From the NCBI RefSeq assembly GCF_000191045.1, contig NC_015185.1, positions 626,501 to 690,500 on the forward strand: a stretch of 64,000 bases of DNA, in the 5' to 3' direction. Origin of the DNA: Desulfurobacterium thermolithotrophum DSM 11699. Its GTDB lineage: Bacteria; Aquificota; Aquificia; Desulfurobacteriales; Desulfurobacteriaceae. This document shows positions 54,116 through 63,350 of the stretch, piece by piece (the first letter of the stretch is position 1; every line of letters begins with the position of its first letter). Under the pieces are notes generated by a model. That model was not told the DNA's origin and ran no database searches. It saw only the letters and a list, made by a program, of their open reading frames with translations. Made by a program: the position numbers and the translations under genes.

Positions 54116-55318
54116 TTACCACCTAAAGCCAAGTTTTAAAGAAGTTTGAACATCACTTCCACTACCAATACCCTTAAAAATTTTAAACCTAATGATACCA
54201 TCTACAAGTCTTGCCCAGAAAGCTTCCACTTCAAATCCCGGACTTATGAGAAAGTTATCAGGAATATTACTAAAAGCGTCTCCTCCAGCAATTGTAGGTT
54301 TTATGAAAACAGTCTTGTTAATAAGTGCTAATCTATAGAAAATCTTAAAATTAAAAAATCTCTTTCCTTTAACTTTATCTGAAACATATCCCGGAATACC
54401 TGAATCTAAAAGAAATCCATTTCCAGAGTATCCTATTTTCGTTCCTACTGATCCTCCAAAGGAAAGAGTGTTGATATTTCCTCTTTTTAGAGAATTGCTA
54501 TATGTGCCAATCAAACTACCTGTAAAAACTGTTGACAGGTTAGGTTCTGCAAAATCAATATAGAAAGAGTAAAAACTACCTTCTGTGTAATAAACCATAT
54601 CTGTAGTTTTATCTACAGTAAAACCCAAACTTAAATAGTATTGATTTGTACTTTCTATCCAGTTAGAGTACTTGTTTATTTCTGGTCTAAAACTGAGCAT
54701 CAGTCTACGAATTTTTTCTAAATCTAAATATTCAATCATATAAACATTGGCCTTAAAACTTTTTAAGTCGTAGTTTCCAAGAACCTTGTTGTCTTTTGTA
54801 AATACATTGTTATAACTGTTAAAGAAGTTTAAAGTAATACCAACATCTATTCTATCTTTTATTATTCTGTAAAACATACTATTTATATAAAAATTTCTTT
54901 CACTATGTTCATTTTTAAACCACTTTGTTAGACCAAGAAAGATATGATTTCCCATCCCTCTGAAGTTATAGTCTCTAATTTCAATACCTGTTTTAAAAGC
55001 TCTATTAGTCTTTGCCCGAAATTTGGGAATTGGAACAATGGGAAATCTCTCTTTTGTTTTCAGCACTACTGTAACTTTCCCATCTTTTTCTTTAACTTCT
55101 GGAGTAATTTTGTAAAAAAGATGAGTATTTAAAAGGTTTCTTATAGAGTTTTTTAATTTTTCCTTAGAAAAATTATCTCCTTCCTTAAAGAGAAGTTCTC
55201 TTCTTACAAATTTTTCTTTAGTCCATTTCAAACCGATAATTTCTATTTTTTCTATTACTGCTGAATAGGTTTTTATCGGAAGAAGTAAAAGAAAAAGTAG
55301 TAATAACAAAGTTTTCAT
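54116..55318 (-). CDS. outer-membrane protein with one POTRA domain and a surface-antigen (BamA-like) barrel
   Basis: A 400-residue exported protein. A signal peptide (KTLLLLLFLLLLPIKTYS) precedes a single POTRA-like domain (about 20-95; IEKIEIIGLKWTKEKFVRRELLFKEGD, LNTHLFYKITPEV) and a beta-rich barrel (about 115-400; EIRDYNFRGMGNHIFLGL resembles the first strands of Omp85 barrels). It is far shorter than BamA, which has five POTRA domains. It probably forms a small Omp85-type pore or assembly factor. It overlaps the start of the amidase gene region by one base of lead sequence. Confidence 0.78.
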   Translation of the reverse strand: MKTLLLLLFLLLLPIKTYSAVIEKIEIIGLKWTKEKFVRRELLFKEGDNFSKEKLKNSIRNLLNTHLFYKITPEVKEKDGKVTVVLKTKERFPIVPIPKFRAKTNRAFKTGIEIRDYNFRGMGNHIFLGLTKWFKNEHSERNFYINSMFYRIIKDRIDVGITLNFFNSYNNVFTKDNKVLGNYDLKSFKANVYMIEYLDLEKIRRLMLSFRPEINKYSNWIESTNQYYLSLGFTVDKTTDMVYYTEGSFYSFYIDFAEPNLSTVFTGSLIGTYSNSLKRGNINTLSFGGSVGTKIGYSGNGFLLDSGIPGYVSDKVKGKRFFNFKIFYRLALINKTVFIKPTIAGGDAFSNIPDNFLISPGFEVEAFWARLVDGIIRFKIFKGIGSGSDVQTSLKLGFRW

Positions 55319-55556
55319 AACTTATTTCCTCATTAATAGAAATAGAACAAAAGTAAGAAAAGAAAAAAATCAAACTAATAAGAATGCTTGTTCCAAGGGG
55401 AAAATAGAAGACAAAGTTTTCCCTCTTTATGTATATATCACCAGGAAGTTTTCCAATAGGTATGGAGCTCCCCAATTTTGATATACCGATTACAAAAACT
55501 CCTACAATTGCTAAAAATACGCCTGCGTATATTAATAATTTTCCTACCTCCTCCAC
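55218..55556 (-). CDS. DUF2905 small membrane protein with unusual C-terminal extension
   Basis: The first ~70 residues (GKLLIYAGVFLAIVGVFVIGISKLGSSIPIGKLPGDIYIKRENFVFYFPLGTSILIS in pieces) match DUF2905: two hydrophobic segments around a GKLPGDI loop. The family is normally about 70 residues. Here the frame continues to 112 residues and overlaps the signal peptide of the next gene by 101 bases, so the extension is probably a result of stop-codon loss rather than function. The GTG at 55556 follows dgkA by 13 bases. Function unknown. Confidence 0.65.
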   Translation of the reverse strand: MEEVGKLLIYAGVFLAIVGVFVIGISKLGSSIPIGKLPGDIYIKRENFVFYFPLGTSILISLIFFFSYFCSISINEEISYENFVITTFSFTSSDKNLFSSNRKNRNYRFEMD

Positions 55557-55569
55557 ATTTACTCCTAAA

Positions 55570-55935
55570 TTAAATTTTTTTTAGAATTACCGGTAATAAA
55601 AACATTATATCAACAATAAGAGCGAAAATGCCAATAGATAATACAGCAGATGCAGATACATCTTTTGCAGCTTTAGCTAAAAGATGATAGTCGCTTGTTG
55701 CTGTATCAACTGCTCTTTCTATTGCTGTGTTTATAAGTTCTACAACAAAAACTAAATAGTTTATCAGTGCAATTAACAAAGCTTTGCAATCTGAAAGAAA
55801 AATAAGGGATAGAATAACTCCGCTAAAACTTAAAATCGAATTTATTCTAAAATGCTCATCGTTTCTAAAAGCAAAAGACCAACCTTCTAAAGCAAACTTA
55901 ATTCCTTTTATTATTCCTCTTATCGCTTTTATCAT
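55570..55935 (-). CDS. dgkA: diacylglycerol/undecaprenol kinase
   Basis: A 121-residue membrane kinase of the prokaryotic DAGK family, which phosphorylates diacylglycerol or undecaprenol. The signature ELINTAIERAVDTATSDYHLLAKAAKDVSASAVLLSI-like stretch contains the catalytic Glu and the KD..A pattern, with three membrane helices and the N-terminal AFRNDEHFRIN amphipathic segment. It overlaps the end of pgpH by 38 bases. Members from Gram-positive-like lineages use undecaprenol; which lipid is used here cannot be told. Confidence 0.92.
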   Translation of the reverse strand: MIKAIRGIIKGIKFALEGWSFAFRNDEHFRINSILSFSGVILSLIFLSDCKALLIALINYLVFVVELINTAIERAVDTATSDYHLLAKAAKDVSASAVLSIGIFALIVDIMFLLPVILKKI

Positions 55936-57955
55936 CAGGATACTCTATTCGATTATGATATACGCCTGATAGTACTTTTTTAAATACTTTCTCTATTAAA
56001 CTAATATCTTTTAAAGAAAGTCCACTTTGATTAAGCTGCCCATCCTCAACGGTTTCCATTATCAACTTATGAATAAATTCATCAAGGTTAATATTTTTAT
56101 CTTTCATTGATCTTACAGCGGCTTCTACTGTATCTGCAAGCATAACAATTCCAGCTTCTTTAAATTGAGGTTTAGGCCCTGGATATCTAAATTTTTTTTC
56201 GTCGACCTTTTCCTCTCCATACATTTCTTTTGCTTTATGGTAAAAATACTTCATTAACTTTGTACCATGATGTTGCTTTATTATGTCAATTATTTTCACA
56301 GGAAGACCGTATTTTTTTCCAAGTTCTTCTCCACACTCTACATGAGCTCTTAGTATAGTAGCACTTTTTTCAGGAGAAAGTTTGTCGTGTATATTAATGC
56401 CGTTTGTTTGATTTTCTATAAAGGCCTGCGGATTTTTTAGTTTTCCTATGTCGTGGAATAATCCTCCTGTTTTTGCCAATAGTGCGTTTGCTCCTATGGT
56501 TTCTGCAGCTGCTTCTGCTAAAGTCGCAACCATTACAGAGTGACTATAGGTTCCTGGTGCTTTTAGTACTAGCTTTCTAAGTAATGGATGATTGAGGTTT
56601 ATGAGTTCCCAGAAAACCATATCAGTTGTAAACTTGAAGATGTTGATGAAAATTGGACTTAAACCATTAACAGTTATTGCAGTTATTAGTGCTCCAAATA
56701 AAGTTAATAAAGGATAAATGATAAAAGCAGCATCAAAGTCAAAACTGAAGTAGTATAAAAGAATGATCAATTGAATTGCGGTTATGGCTACACCTGCAGT
56801 AAAAGCACTTTTATAAATTGCTTCTCTATTTTTATATCTTCTTGAGTCAAAACAAGAAAAGATAATACCAATTGATACTGGAACTATGAAAAACTCTGGC
56901 TTTGAAAGCATAAAAGAAGGAATTATTGAGATTGGAAGTATATGAAGCGTTGCTACTTTTTTAGTTATAAACATCGAAGCAAATATAGTTGAGGTAAATA
57001 CAGGAATGTAAAGTAAACCTTCATGTATAGGAATATTGAGATTTTCAAAGAGAAGTTTAAAGAAAAAGGTAAAAATTCTAATAAGAAATATGTCTAAGAT
57101 TACAACTGAAAAGGAAAAGATTATATTCTTTGTTACAGCTGCAGATGGGCTAATTATTGAGTAAAGTTTTGTCATCACATAAAAGAGAGTTAGAGAGAGA
57201 AGGAAAATAGATAGATATTTATTTAAACTTTTTCCTTTACCCTTTTCTTTTCTAATTATTTCTATTTTTTCAACTTCAGAAGGAGTAACCTTTTCTCCTT
57301 TCTTTACTATTACTTCTCCTTTCCGAAGTTCAATATAAATGGGCTTTACCTTTAATTCAGCTTCTTTTTTAAGAGCTTCTGTCCTTTCTTTACTGTAGAT
57401 AAAGTTCGGTTTAATATCAGAAAAAATTTGATTGGTAATGATTTCTACTTTCTGCTTGTCTTTTAATGATAAAGATAAGTCTTTCTGTAATTGTTCTTTT
57501 AGTCTTTTCTTAGTAAGAAATTCCGAGACTTTTCTTTTTTTCTTTCCTTTAGGTGTGATAACCACTATTTGCTTGTAACCTTGAGGAACTTCTGAAAGAA
57601 TTCCTTTTTTGTAATAGGATAGCAAAAGCCTTTTAATAAGCTCTTTTTCTTCAGGAGAAATTTCTTTCAATTCTTTTACTGTTTTTTCTGTTTCTTTTTC
57701 AGCATCCTTGTTGTAAATGAAAATAGGTTCTACTTTTCTTCTTGCCTTTTCTTTTGCTTTTTCAGTGGCTTCTCTATTTTCTACTTTTATACTAATTGGA
57801 GAACGGATATCAACAGGACTTATATCTCCAGGTTTTAAAACTGGAATATTAACAAAACTTATAGGTAACATTACAAATGTAATGAAAAAAGCACTTAAGA
57901 ATATAAGTCCATAGAGGTATAACTTACTTATCGTTTCTGTTTTCATACTCTTCAT
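55898..57955 (-). CDS. pgpH: 7TM-HD phosphohydrolase (PgpH/YqfF-type)
   Basis: A 685-residue membrane enzyme. A first membrane helix, an extracytoplasmic 7TMR-HDED region (about 40-240; DISPVDIRSPISIKVENREATEKAKEKARRKVEPIF in part), seven closely spaced helices (about 255-440) and a cytoplasmic HD domain (about 460-640; [39 protein letters not shown]). In Listeria and relatives PgpH degrades c-di-AMP; no diadenylate cyclase lies in this window. It overlaps phoH by 32 bases. The gene ybeY, usually next, is missing. Confidence 0.92.
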   Translation of the reverse strand: MKSMKTETISKLYLYGLIFLSAFFITFVMLPISFVNIPVLKPGDISPVDIRSPISIKVENREATEKAKEKARRKVEPIFIYNKDAEKETEKTVKELKEISPEEKELIKRLLLSYYKKGILSEVPQGYKQIVVITPKGKKKRKVSEFLTKKRLKEQLQKDLSLSLKDKQKVEIITNQIFSDIKPNFIYSKERTEALKKEAELKVKPIYIELRKGEVIVKKGEKVTPSEVEKIEIIRKEKGKGKSLNKYLSIFLLSLTLFYVMTKLYSIISPSAAVTKNIIFSFSVVILDIFLIRIFTFFFKLLFENLNIPIHEGLLYIPVFTSTIFASMFITKKVATLHILPISIIPSFMLSKPEFFIVPVSIGIIFSCFDSRRYKNREAIYKSAFTAGVAITAIQLIILLYYFSFDFDAAFIIYPLLTLFGALITAITVNGLSPIFINIFKFTTDMVFWELINLNHPLLRKLVLKAPGTYSHSVMVATLAEAAAETIGANALLAKTGGLFHDIGKLKNPQAFIENQTNGINIHDKLSPEKSATILRAHVECGEELGKKYGLPVKIIDIIKQHHGTKLMKYFYHKAKEMYGEEKVDEKKFRYPGPKPQFKEAGIVMLADTVEAAVRSMKDKNINLDEFIHKLIMETVEDGQLNQSGLSLKDISLIEKVFKKVLSGVYHNRIEYPDDKSDKRNNKRN

Positions 57956-58880
57956 AGGCCTTAATTATCTCCTGAACAAGTCTATGTCTTACAACATCTT
58001 CTCTTGAAAATTTAATTATCTCTATACCTTTTATTCCTTTTAGAATCTTAAGAGCTTCTACAAGACCAGACCTTTCTTTCGAAGGAAGATCGATTTGCGT
58101 TATGTCACCTGTAATTACAACTTTAGAACCAAAACCTAATCTCGTTAAGAACATTTTCATCTGTTCTCTCGTAGTATTTTGAGCTTCGTCTAAAATGATA
58201 AATGCATCGTTTAAGGTTCTTCCTCTCATATAAGCAAGAGGAGCTATTTCAAAAATATTCCTTTCCAAGAAGGAATTCACTTTTTCTGGTTCTATCATTT
58301 CAAAAAGAGCATCATAAAGTGGTTTAAGGTATGGATCTATTTTTTCCTGTAGAGTTCCAGGAAGAAAACCAAGTTTTTCTCCAGCTTCAACAGCAGGCCT
58401 TGTAAGGATTAATCTATTCACAGTACCTTTTTTAAAGTGAGCAACAGCTGCAGCAACAGCCAAGTATGTTTTTCCCGTTCCTGCAGGTCCAACTCCAAAT
58501 ACAATGTCATTTTCTCTTATTGCCTGAATATACTTTTTCTGAGTTAATGTTTTTGCAACTATCTTTTTTCCTCTATAGGTAGTAACTATTTCTTCTACAC
58601 TTTCTTTTATCTTAGAATCTCTTCCGGTTGAAAGCTGAGTCATGTACATATCAACATCGGCTTTTGTAAGCTTGTGTCCAGATTTCACTAAATCTTCGAG
58701 ATCTTTGAAAAATTGTTCTGCTCTTTTTTCGTTTTCCATACTACCACTTATCATTATTTCGTTGCCGCGAGAACCAAGCTTTACATTGAGAATTTCTGCA
58801 AGTTTTCTTAAGTTTTCCTCGTGATGGCCAACTATTGTGTAAAAGTCTTCAGGACTAAGCTCTAAAGTTACTTTTATCAA
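57924..58880 (-). CDS. PhoH-family ATPase (YbeZ-type)
   Basis: A 318-residue P-loop ATPase. An N-terminal KH-like region (residues 1-100) precedes Walker A (GVGPAGTGKTYLAVAAAVAHF) and Walker B (AFIILDEAQNTTREQMKMFL), with LPSKERSGLVEAL near the end. PhoH/YbeZ proteins are linked to RNA processing and ribosome maturation together with YbeY. It stands directly before pgpH, the standard neighbour, and 23 bases after the SbcC-like gene. Confidence 0.93.
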   Translation of the reverse strand: MIKVTLELSPEDFYTIVGHHEENLRKLAEILNVKLGSRGNEIMISGSMENEKRAEQFFKDLEDLVKSGHKLTKADVDMYMTQLSTGRDSKIKESVEEIVTTYRGKKIVAKTLTQKKYIQAIRENDIVFGVGPAGTGKTYLAVAAAVAHFKKGTVNRLILTRPAVEAGEKLGFLPGTLQEKIDPYLKPLYDALFEMIEPEKVNSFLERNIFEIAPLAYMRGRTLNDAFIILDEAQNTTREQMKMFLTRLGFGSKVVITGDITQIDLPSKERSGLVEALKILKGIKGIEIIKFSREDVVRHRLVQEIIKAYEEYENRNDK

Positions 58881-58903
58881 TCAAACCTCCTTTTTAAGAC
58901 TTT

Positions 58904-61621
58904 CTACATAACAGAGACTTCGGAGTTTCCATCTATGTTTTTGACTCTTATAACTCTATCTCCTACAACTTCTAATTCTGGATCATGAGTAACAATTATC
59001 ATTTGTGGTATTTTGTTCTTTAACTTAATAAGAAGATCTGTAAGACTTTGGCGTCTTTGCTGATCAAGATGAATGGTTGGTTCATCAAGAATTAGAAGTT
59101 CAAAGTTTTGAGAAAAGTATCTTGCCATTGCAAACCTTAAAGATAAAGCAAATGCTATCTGCTGTCCTCCAGAGAATTCTTCAACTTGCATAGTTCCTCT
59201 TCCAGGAATACCAAAAGTAACAGTTAAGTCTTCGGATATATCTATATCCCCAAATTCAAAGTCGAATTCTTCAAAGAAATCCTTACAATATAGTGCTATT
59301 TGCGGAAGAAGAGATTTCCTTACTTTCTGAAGGAAGCCCTTTTCAGGATGAACTCCCTCAGCAACGGCGTTAACTACTCTAACTACATTTTCTACCCTTT
59401 CAAGAAGTTTAATATCGCTTTCTTTCTGTTTTAACTTTTTAATATTTACTTTTAATTGCTTTTCTAAGGTTTCAAGTTTTCCTAATTCTCTTGAGAGCTC
59501 TTTTTCTAAGCTTTCTACTCTCTCTTTCTGCTTTTCATAAGTTTCCTCTAAGGTTAGATATTCTTCTTCACTGTAGTTAAGTTTTTCTATTTCTTCTTGA
59601 ACAGATAGTACTTCTTTTTCTAAACTTTTTATTAAGTCTTCTTTCTTCTTCTTTTCTCCATAGTAAAAATTGAGGTTTCTCGCTTCTCCTTGAATTTTAT
59701 TCAGCTTTTCCTTTGTAGTTTCTAACTCTTTTAATTTTATGTCTACTTCTTTTGCTGAAGAAACGCAAAGATTATGTTCTTCTTTTATTTTCTTGATTTT
59801 GTTTAGAAAAAAGAATTCTTTTGTTTTTAAAGATTTGAGTCTATTTTGCAGTTCTTCTTTAAGTTTAGTATCGTAGTTTTTTGACAGATTAGCTTTTTTA
59901 GTTTCTAACTCTTTAGCTTCCCTTTCTAAATTTTTCTTCTTTTCCTCTAATGCTGCAACTTGCTCTTTCAAAGAGGTAAAGAGTTCTTCGGTTTTTCTCA
60001 ATCTATCGTAATTGAAAGAAAGTTTATTCAATTTATTTTTCAATTCCTTAACTTCTTCTAAAAATCTTTCACGATCTCTTATTAACTGATTTTTTCGTTC
60101 TTCTAATTGAAGGAATTTTTCTACCTTTTTTTCTAAAGAATCCATAAGTTCTTTAAGCTTTTCTTTCTTTTTTTTGAGCTGTTTTAAGACCTTAATACTA
60201 TTATCTATTTCTTTTTTACTATCTAAAAGGAATTTTTCTTTCTCTACTTTATCCATCGGAGAACCGCAGACTGGACAGCTAAGACTTTCCGAACTTTCAA
60301 GAATTTTTATCCTTTTTTCTACCTCTTCTAGTTTGGCTTCTATGGTAGCTATTTCTTTATCCGTATTCTCTAATTCTTTTAGTGTATCCTTCTTTTTCTT
60401 ACTTAATTCTTTTGCTTTTTCTATTCTAGGTAATTCTCTAATCCTTTCATCTAAACTTTTCAGATCTTTTTGCTTATCAGATAATCTAATCGTAATCTCT
60501 CTAAAGGACTTTTCCAAAGTCTTAAGCTCTTTAAAGACTTTTTCTGTTTCTCTTAACTCTTTCTTTTTATGTTCTAAAAGCAGTTCAGTTTCACGAAAAG
60601 TTTCTTTAAGTTTAGGTACTTTTTTACTGAGCTCCAAAAGTTCTTTTTCTATGTTTTCCAGCTCTTTTAATTTTGATTCTATTTCCTTTTCTTCCAGTCT
60701 AAGTTGACTAATTTCGTCAAGAATAGCTCTTATCATTTTTAACGGATCTAAAATTTTTAATTCCTTTTCTATTTGAGGAATAAGAGCTTGTTGCTTTTCA
60801 ATCTCAACTATCTTTTGATTTAGCCTTTTTACTTCTTCAGTCGTTCCTTCTAATAGATTTTTTAAATTTCGAAGACTTTCTCTTAGTTTGTTATATTCAT
60901 TTCTTTTTTCTCTATAGTTTTTACACAGTTTTTCCTGATTATCTAAAAGTGCTTTTTCCTGTGCAAGCTCTGCCCTTAACTTTGCTATACTCTTTTTAGT
61001 CTTTTCTACTTCTTTTTGTAGCTTTCTTATTTCAACTTCCAATTCCTCAAAACTTTTTTTCTTTTCTAAAAGAGCATCTCTTAAAACTTTTATCCTATTT
61101 ATAAAAACTTTTACCTTTTCGTGCTTCCGATTAATTTCCTCTAATCCTAAAAGTCTATTTAGAACTTGTCTTTTCTCTTTCCTTGCAATTTCAAATAAGG
61201 TAAGGATTTCTCCTTGAGGAATGTAGACCGTATTCCTAAAGATGTTTGGATCAAGTCCTAATTCTTTCTCTATTACGTGGTTAACGTTTTTTACACCTAT
61301 AGCTATAGGTTTCCCATTCTTTTCTAGTTCTGCTTCACTTTTTTTTCTTACAAGAGAAAACTTTCTTTTTACTGTATAAAGATTTCCTCTATGTAAAAAG
61401 GATAGAAAAACTGAAAGTTTGTTTGTTTGTTTATTAACTATTCTTTCCAGCTTATCAGAAGAAAAATCTTTTCCAAAGAGAGCAAAGAAAATTCCTCTTA
61501 AAATAGATGTCTTTCCTGAAGCATTTTCTCCAAGAATTACGTATGATTCATCGTCAAACTCTAATTCTGTTAGCCTGTGAGACAAAAATCCTTCCAATTT
61601 CAGACTTCTGAGTCTAATCAT
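58904..61621 (-). CDS. SbcC/Rad50-like SMC-family ATPase
   Basis: A 905-residue DNA repair ATPase. An N-terminal Walker A (ILGENASGKTSILRGIFFAL) and Q-loop (IFRNTVYIPQGEIL), a very long bipartite coiled coil (about 170-760) broken by a zinc hook (SLSCPVCGSPMDK, about 450), and C-terminal signature (EEFSGGQQIAFALSLRFA) and Walker B (LLILDEPTIHLD) are visible. Rad50/SbcC pairs with an Mre11/SbcD nuclease, which is absent nearby. It starts one base before the stop of the small MetS-like gene, inside the transporter transcript. Confidence 0.9.
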   Translation of the reverse strand: MIRLRSLKLEGFLSHRLTELEFDDESYVILGENASGKTSILRGIFFALFGKDFSSDKLERIVNKQTNKLSVFLSFLHRGNLYTVKRKFSLVRKKSEAELEKNGKPIAIGVKNVNHVIEKELGLDPNIFRNTVYIPQGEILTLFEIARKEKRQVLNRLLGLEEINRKHEKVKVFINRIKVLRDALLEKKKSFEELEVEIRKLQKEVEKTKKSIAKLRAELAQEKALLDNQEKLCKNYREKRNEYNKLRESLRNLKNLLEGTTEEVKRLNQKIVEIEKQQALIPQIEKELKILDPLKMIRAILDEISQLRLEEKEIESKLKELENIEKELLELSKKVPKLKETFRETELLLEHKKKELRETEKVFKELKTLEKSFREITIRLSDKQKDLKSLDERIRELPRIEKAKELSKKKKDTLKELENTDKEIATIEAKLEEVEKRIKILESSESLSCPVCGSPMDKVEKEKFLLDSKKEIDNSIKVLKQLKKKKEKLKELMDSLEKKVEKFLQLEERKNQLIRDRERFLEEVKELKNKLNKLSFNYDRLRKTEELFTSLKEQVAALEEKKKNLEREAKELETKKANLSKNYDTKLKEELQNRLKSLKTKEFFFLNKIKKIKEEHNLCVSSAKEVDIKLKELETTKEKLNKIQGEARNLNFYYGEKKKKEDLIKSLEKEVLSVQEEIEKLNYSEEEYLTLEETYEKQKERVESLEKELSRELGKLETLEKQLKVNIKKLKQKESDIKLLERVENVVRVVNAVAEGVHPEKGFLQKVRKSLLPQIALYCKDFFEEFDFEFGDIDISEDLTVTFGIPGRGTMQVEEFSGGQQIAFALSLRFAMARYFSQNFELLILDEPTIHLDQQRRQSLTDLLIKLKNKIPQMIIVTHDPELEVVGDRVIRVKNIDGNSEVSVM

Positions 61622-61774
61622 TTAAGTAATTTCCTCTCTTTCAAACTCAAAGTTTCTTTCACTTTTCTTTACTTTCTTTTCTCCTTCTCTCAATATAACC
61701 GTAAAGCAGAATACGACAAATCCGACAACAAGCATCCAAGAAAATATCATAAAAAGAAGAGAGCTCCCTTTCAT
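61622..61774 (-). CDS. MetS-like small subunit of an NSS transporter
   Basis: A 50-residue single-helix membrane protein ([20 protein letters not shown] then [14 protein letters not shown]). ATG 61774 overlaps the transporter stop (ATGA, 61774-61771), so translation is coupled. Small subunits named MetS accompany the MetP-type NSS transporters for methionine and alanine in actinobacteria, and similar micro-proteins occur after NSS genes elsewhere. Identity is based on size, membrane topology and position. Confidence 0.75.
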   Translation of the reverse strand: MKGSSLLFMIFSWMLVVGFVVFCFTVILREGEKKVKKSERNFEFEREEIT

Positions 61775-63282
61775 GCTGACTCCCCATTTCTTTTATTAGC
61801 TATGTAAACAAGAAAGAATAGAAGAAGTAAAATAAATATCATTACAAATCTTGCTATCCAAACTTCCATTGTTGTTTCAGATAAAACTTTTGGAAGTATC
61901 TCAATACTCCACGCAGTAAGTATAACGAAAAGAGAAAAAGGAGTTACATACTTTAGAATATAGTAGTAAATTCGTGGAACCTTAAATAGTCCTCCCCTAT
62001 TTATCTCTTCCCATGCCTTTTTATCTCCAAAGAACCAGAAAAAGATTAAAACTTCAAGAAGTGCAAAAAGAACTACAAAGAAAGTTCCTGCCCAAAAATC
62101 CATTTCATCAAGAGCTTTTGGAAGGAAAATAGGTATTTGTGCCACTAAGAAAGTAAAAATAACAGTCGCAGTAACAGCAACTTTTCTATTTAGTTTAAAT
62201 TCATCCTGAAGAAAGGCAACAATAGGCATACTGATTGCAACTGACGAAGTTGCACCGGCAAAAAATAATAAGAAAAACCAAAGAAAACCTAAGATATTTC
62301 CTCCTGTAAGGTTTGAGAAAATTGCTGGTAAACTTACAAAGGCAAGATTAAAAGCACCGCTTTCTGCAACGCTTTGAGCATTCATTACTCCAAAAAAGGC
62401 AACAGCAGCAGGAATAGCTATTGAACCTCCTAAAATAACTTCTGCAAATTCGTTTAAGGAAGCAGCCGAAAGTCCAGATGCCACAATATCATCATCTTTC
62501 TTAATGTAAGAAGCATAGGTAATGATTGCGCCAAAACCAAGACTCAATGTAAAGAAAACCTGTCCCGCAGCAGAAAGCCATACTTGAGGGTTTAGTAGCT
62601 GTGAAAAATCTGGATGCCACAGGAAGTTAAGCCCCTCTACTGCTGTTCCATTTGGTGTTTCTATCAAAATTACTCTTATCATTAAAATAGTTGCGAGAAT
62701 AAATAAAGTTGGCATTGCAAGTTTTGCAAATTTTTCAATGCCACCACTTACTCCTTTATAGAGAATATAAGCATTAAAGGCTATGGTTACGAGAAAAAAG
62801 AAGTAAGCAATAAGAGATGGCTTGGTATACCAACTTAAGAATTCAGAAAAAGGTTTCAAATATTGATCTTGAGGAAGTGAAGAATCAGGATGGGGAAGCA
62901 TTCCAAACAGAGAAAAGAACGAATAACCTAAAGTCCACGATTCAATATAAATGTAATAACAGAGAACAACAAAAGGAATGAAAAGTCCTAGAGCTCCTAT
63001 ATACTTTGCTATAGGATTTTTCCACAGAAGTCGGAAAATAGCAGGAGTTGTTCCGTGTCCTTTTGCTCCACCGTATCTACCGATTGCCCACTCTGTCCAC
63101 ATAAGTGGTATAGCAATTACAAGCATTGCAATCATATATGGAATCATAAAGGCACCACCATTTTCTGCTGCCTGTGTAGGAAATCTCAGGAAGTTTCCAA
63201 GTCCTACTGCATTTCCGGCCATTGCAAGGATAAGTCCAAGCTTTGTACTCCACTGTTCCCTGTACTTTAAGGTTTCGGCCAT
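61771..63282 (-). CDS. sodium-dependent neurotransmitter-symporter (NSS) family transporter
   Basis: About 503 residues and 12 hydrophobic segments. The NSS start is clear: [35 protein letters not shown]-like [13 protein letters not shown], and the unwound TM6 region [25 protein letters not shown]. Bacterial NSS proteins bring in amino acids such as methionine, alanine, tryptophan or leucine with Na+. I chose ATG 63282 preceded by GGGGAAGGAA over GTG 63294. A near-perfect palindrome lies just upstream (63292-63321). The next gene is its putative small subunit. Confidence 0.92.
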   Translation of the reverse strand: MAETLKYREQWSTKLGLILAMAGNAVGLGNFLRFPTQAAENGGAFMIPYMIAMLVIAIPLMWTEWAIGRYGGAKGHGTTPAIFRLLWKNPIAKYIGALGLFIPFVVLCYYIYIESWTLGYSFFSLFGMLPHPDSSLPQDQYLKPFSEFLSWYTKPSLIAYFFFLVTIAFNAYILYKGVSGGIEKFAKLAMPTLFILATILMIRVILIETPNGTAVEGLNFLWHPDFSQLLNPQVWLSAAGQVFFTLSLGFGAIITYASYIKKDDDIVASGLSAASLNEFAEVILGGSIAIPAAVAFFGVMNAQSVAESGAFNLAFVSLPAIFSNLTGGNILGFLWFFLLFFAGATSSVAISMPIVAFLQDEFKLNRKVAVTATVIFTFLVAQIPIFLPKALDEMDFWAGTFFVVLFALLEVLIFFWFFGDKKAWEEINRGGLFKVPRIYYYILKYVTPFSLFVILTAWSIEILPKVLSETTMEVWIARFVMIFILLLLFFLVYIANKRNGESA

Positions 63283-63291
63283 TTCCTTCCC

Positions 63292-63321
63292 CACTCTAAA
63301 TTTTGTATAAATTTCAGAGTG
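63292..63321. promoter_or_regulatory. 30-base inverted repeat between divergent transporter and radical SAM genes
   Basis: Arms CACTCTAAATTT and AAATTTCAGAGTG flank TTGTAT-like central bases, with one extra base in the right arm. It lies ten bases upstream of the NSS start codon and 30 upstream of the radical SAM ATG. It may be an operator or a leader hairpin; a TATACA (minus strand) -10 candidate lies inside it. Confidence 0.5.
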
Positions 63322-63350
63322 TTTATTTTATCACTCGGTTGGGGGTTTTT

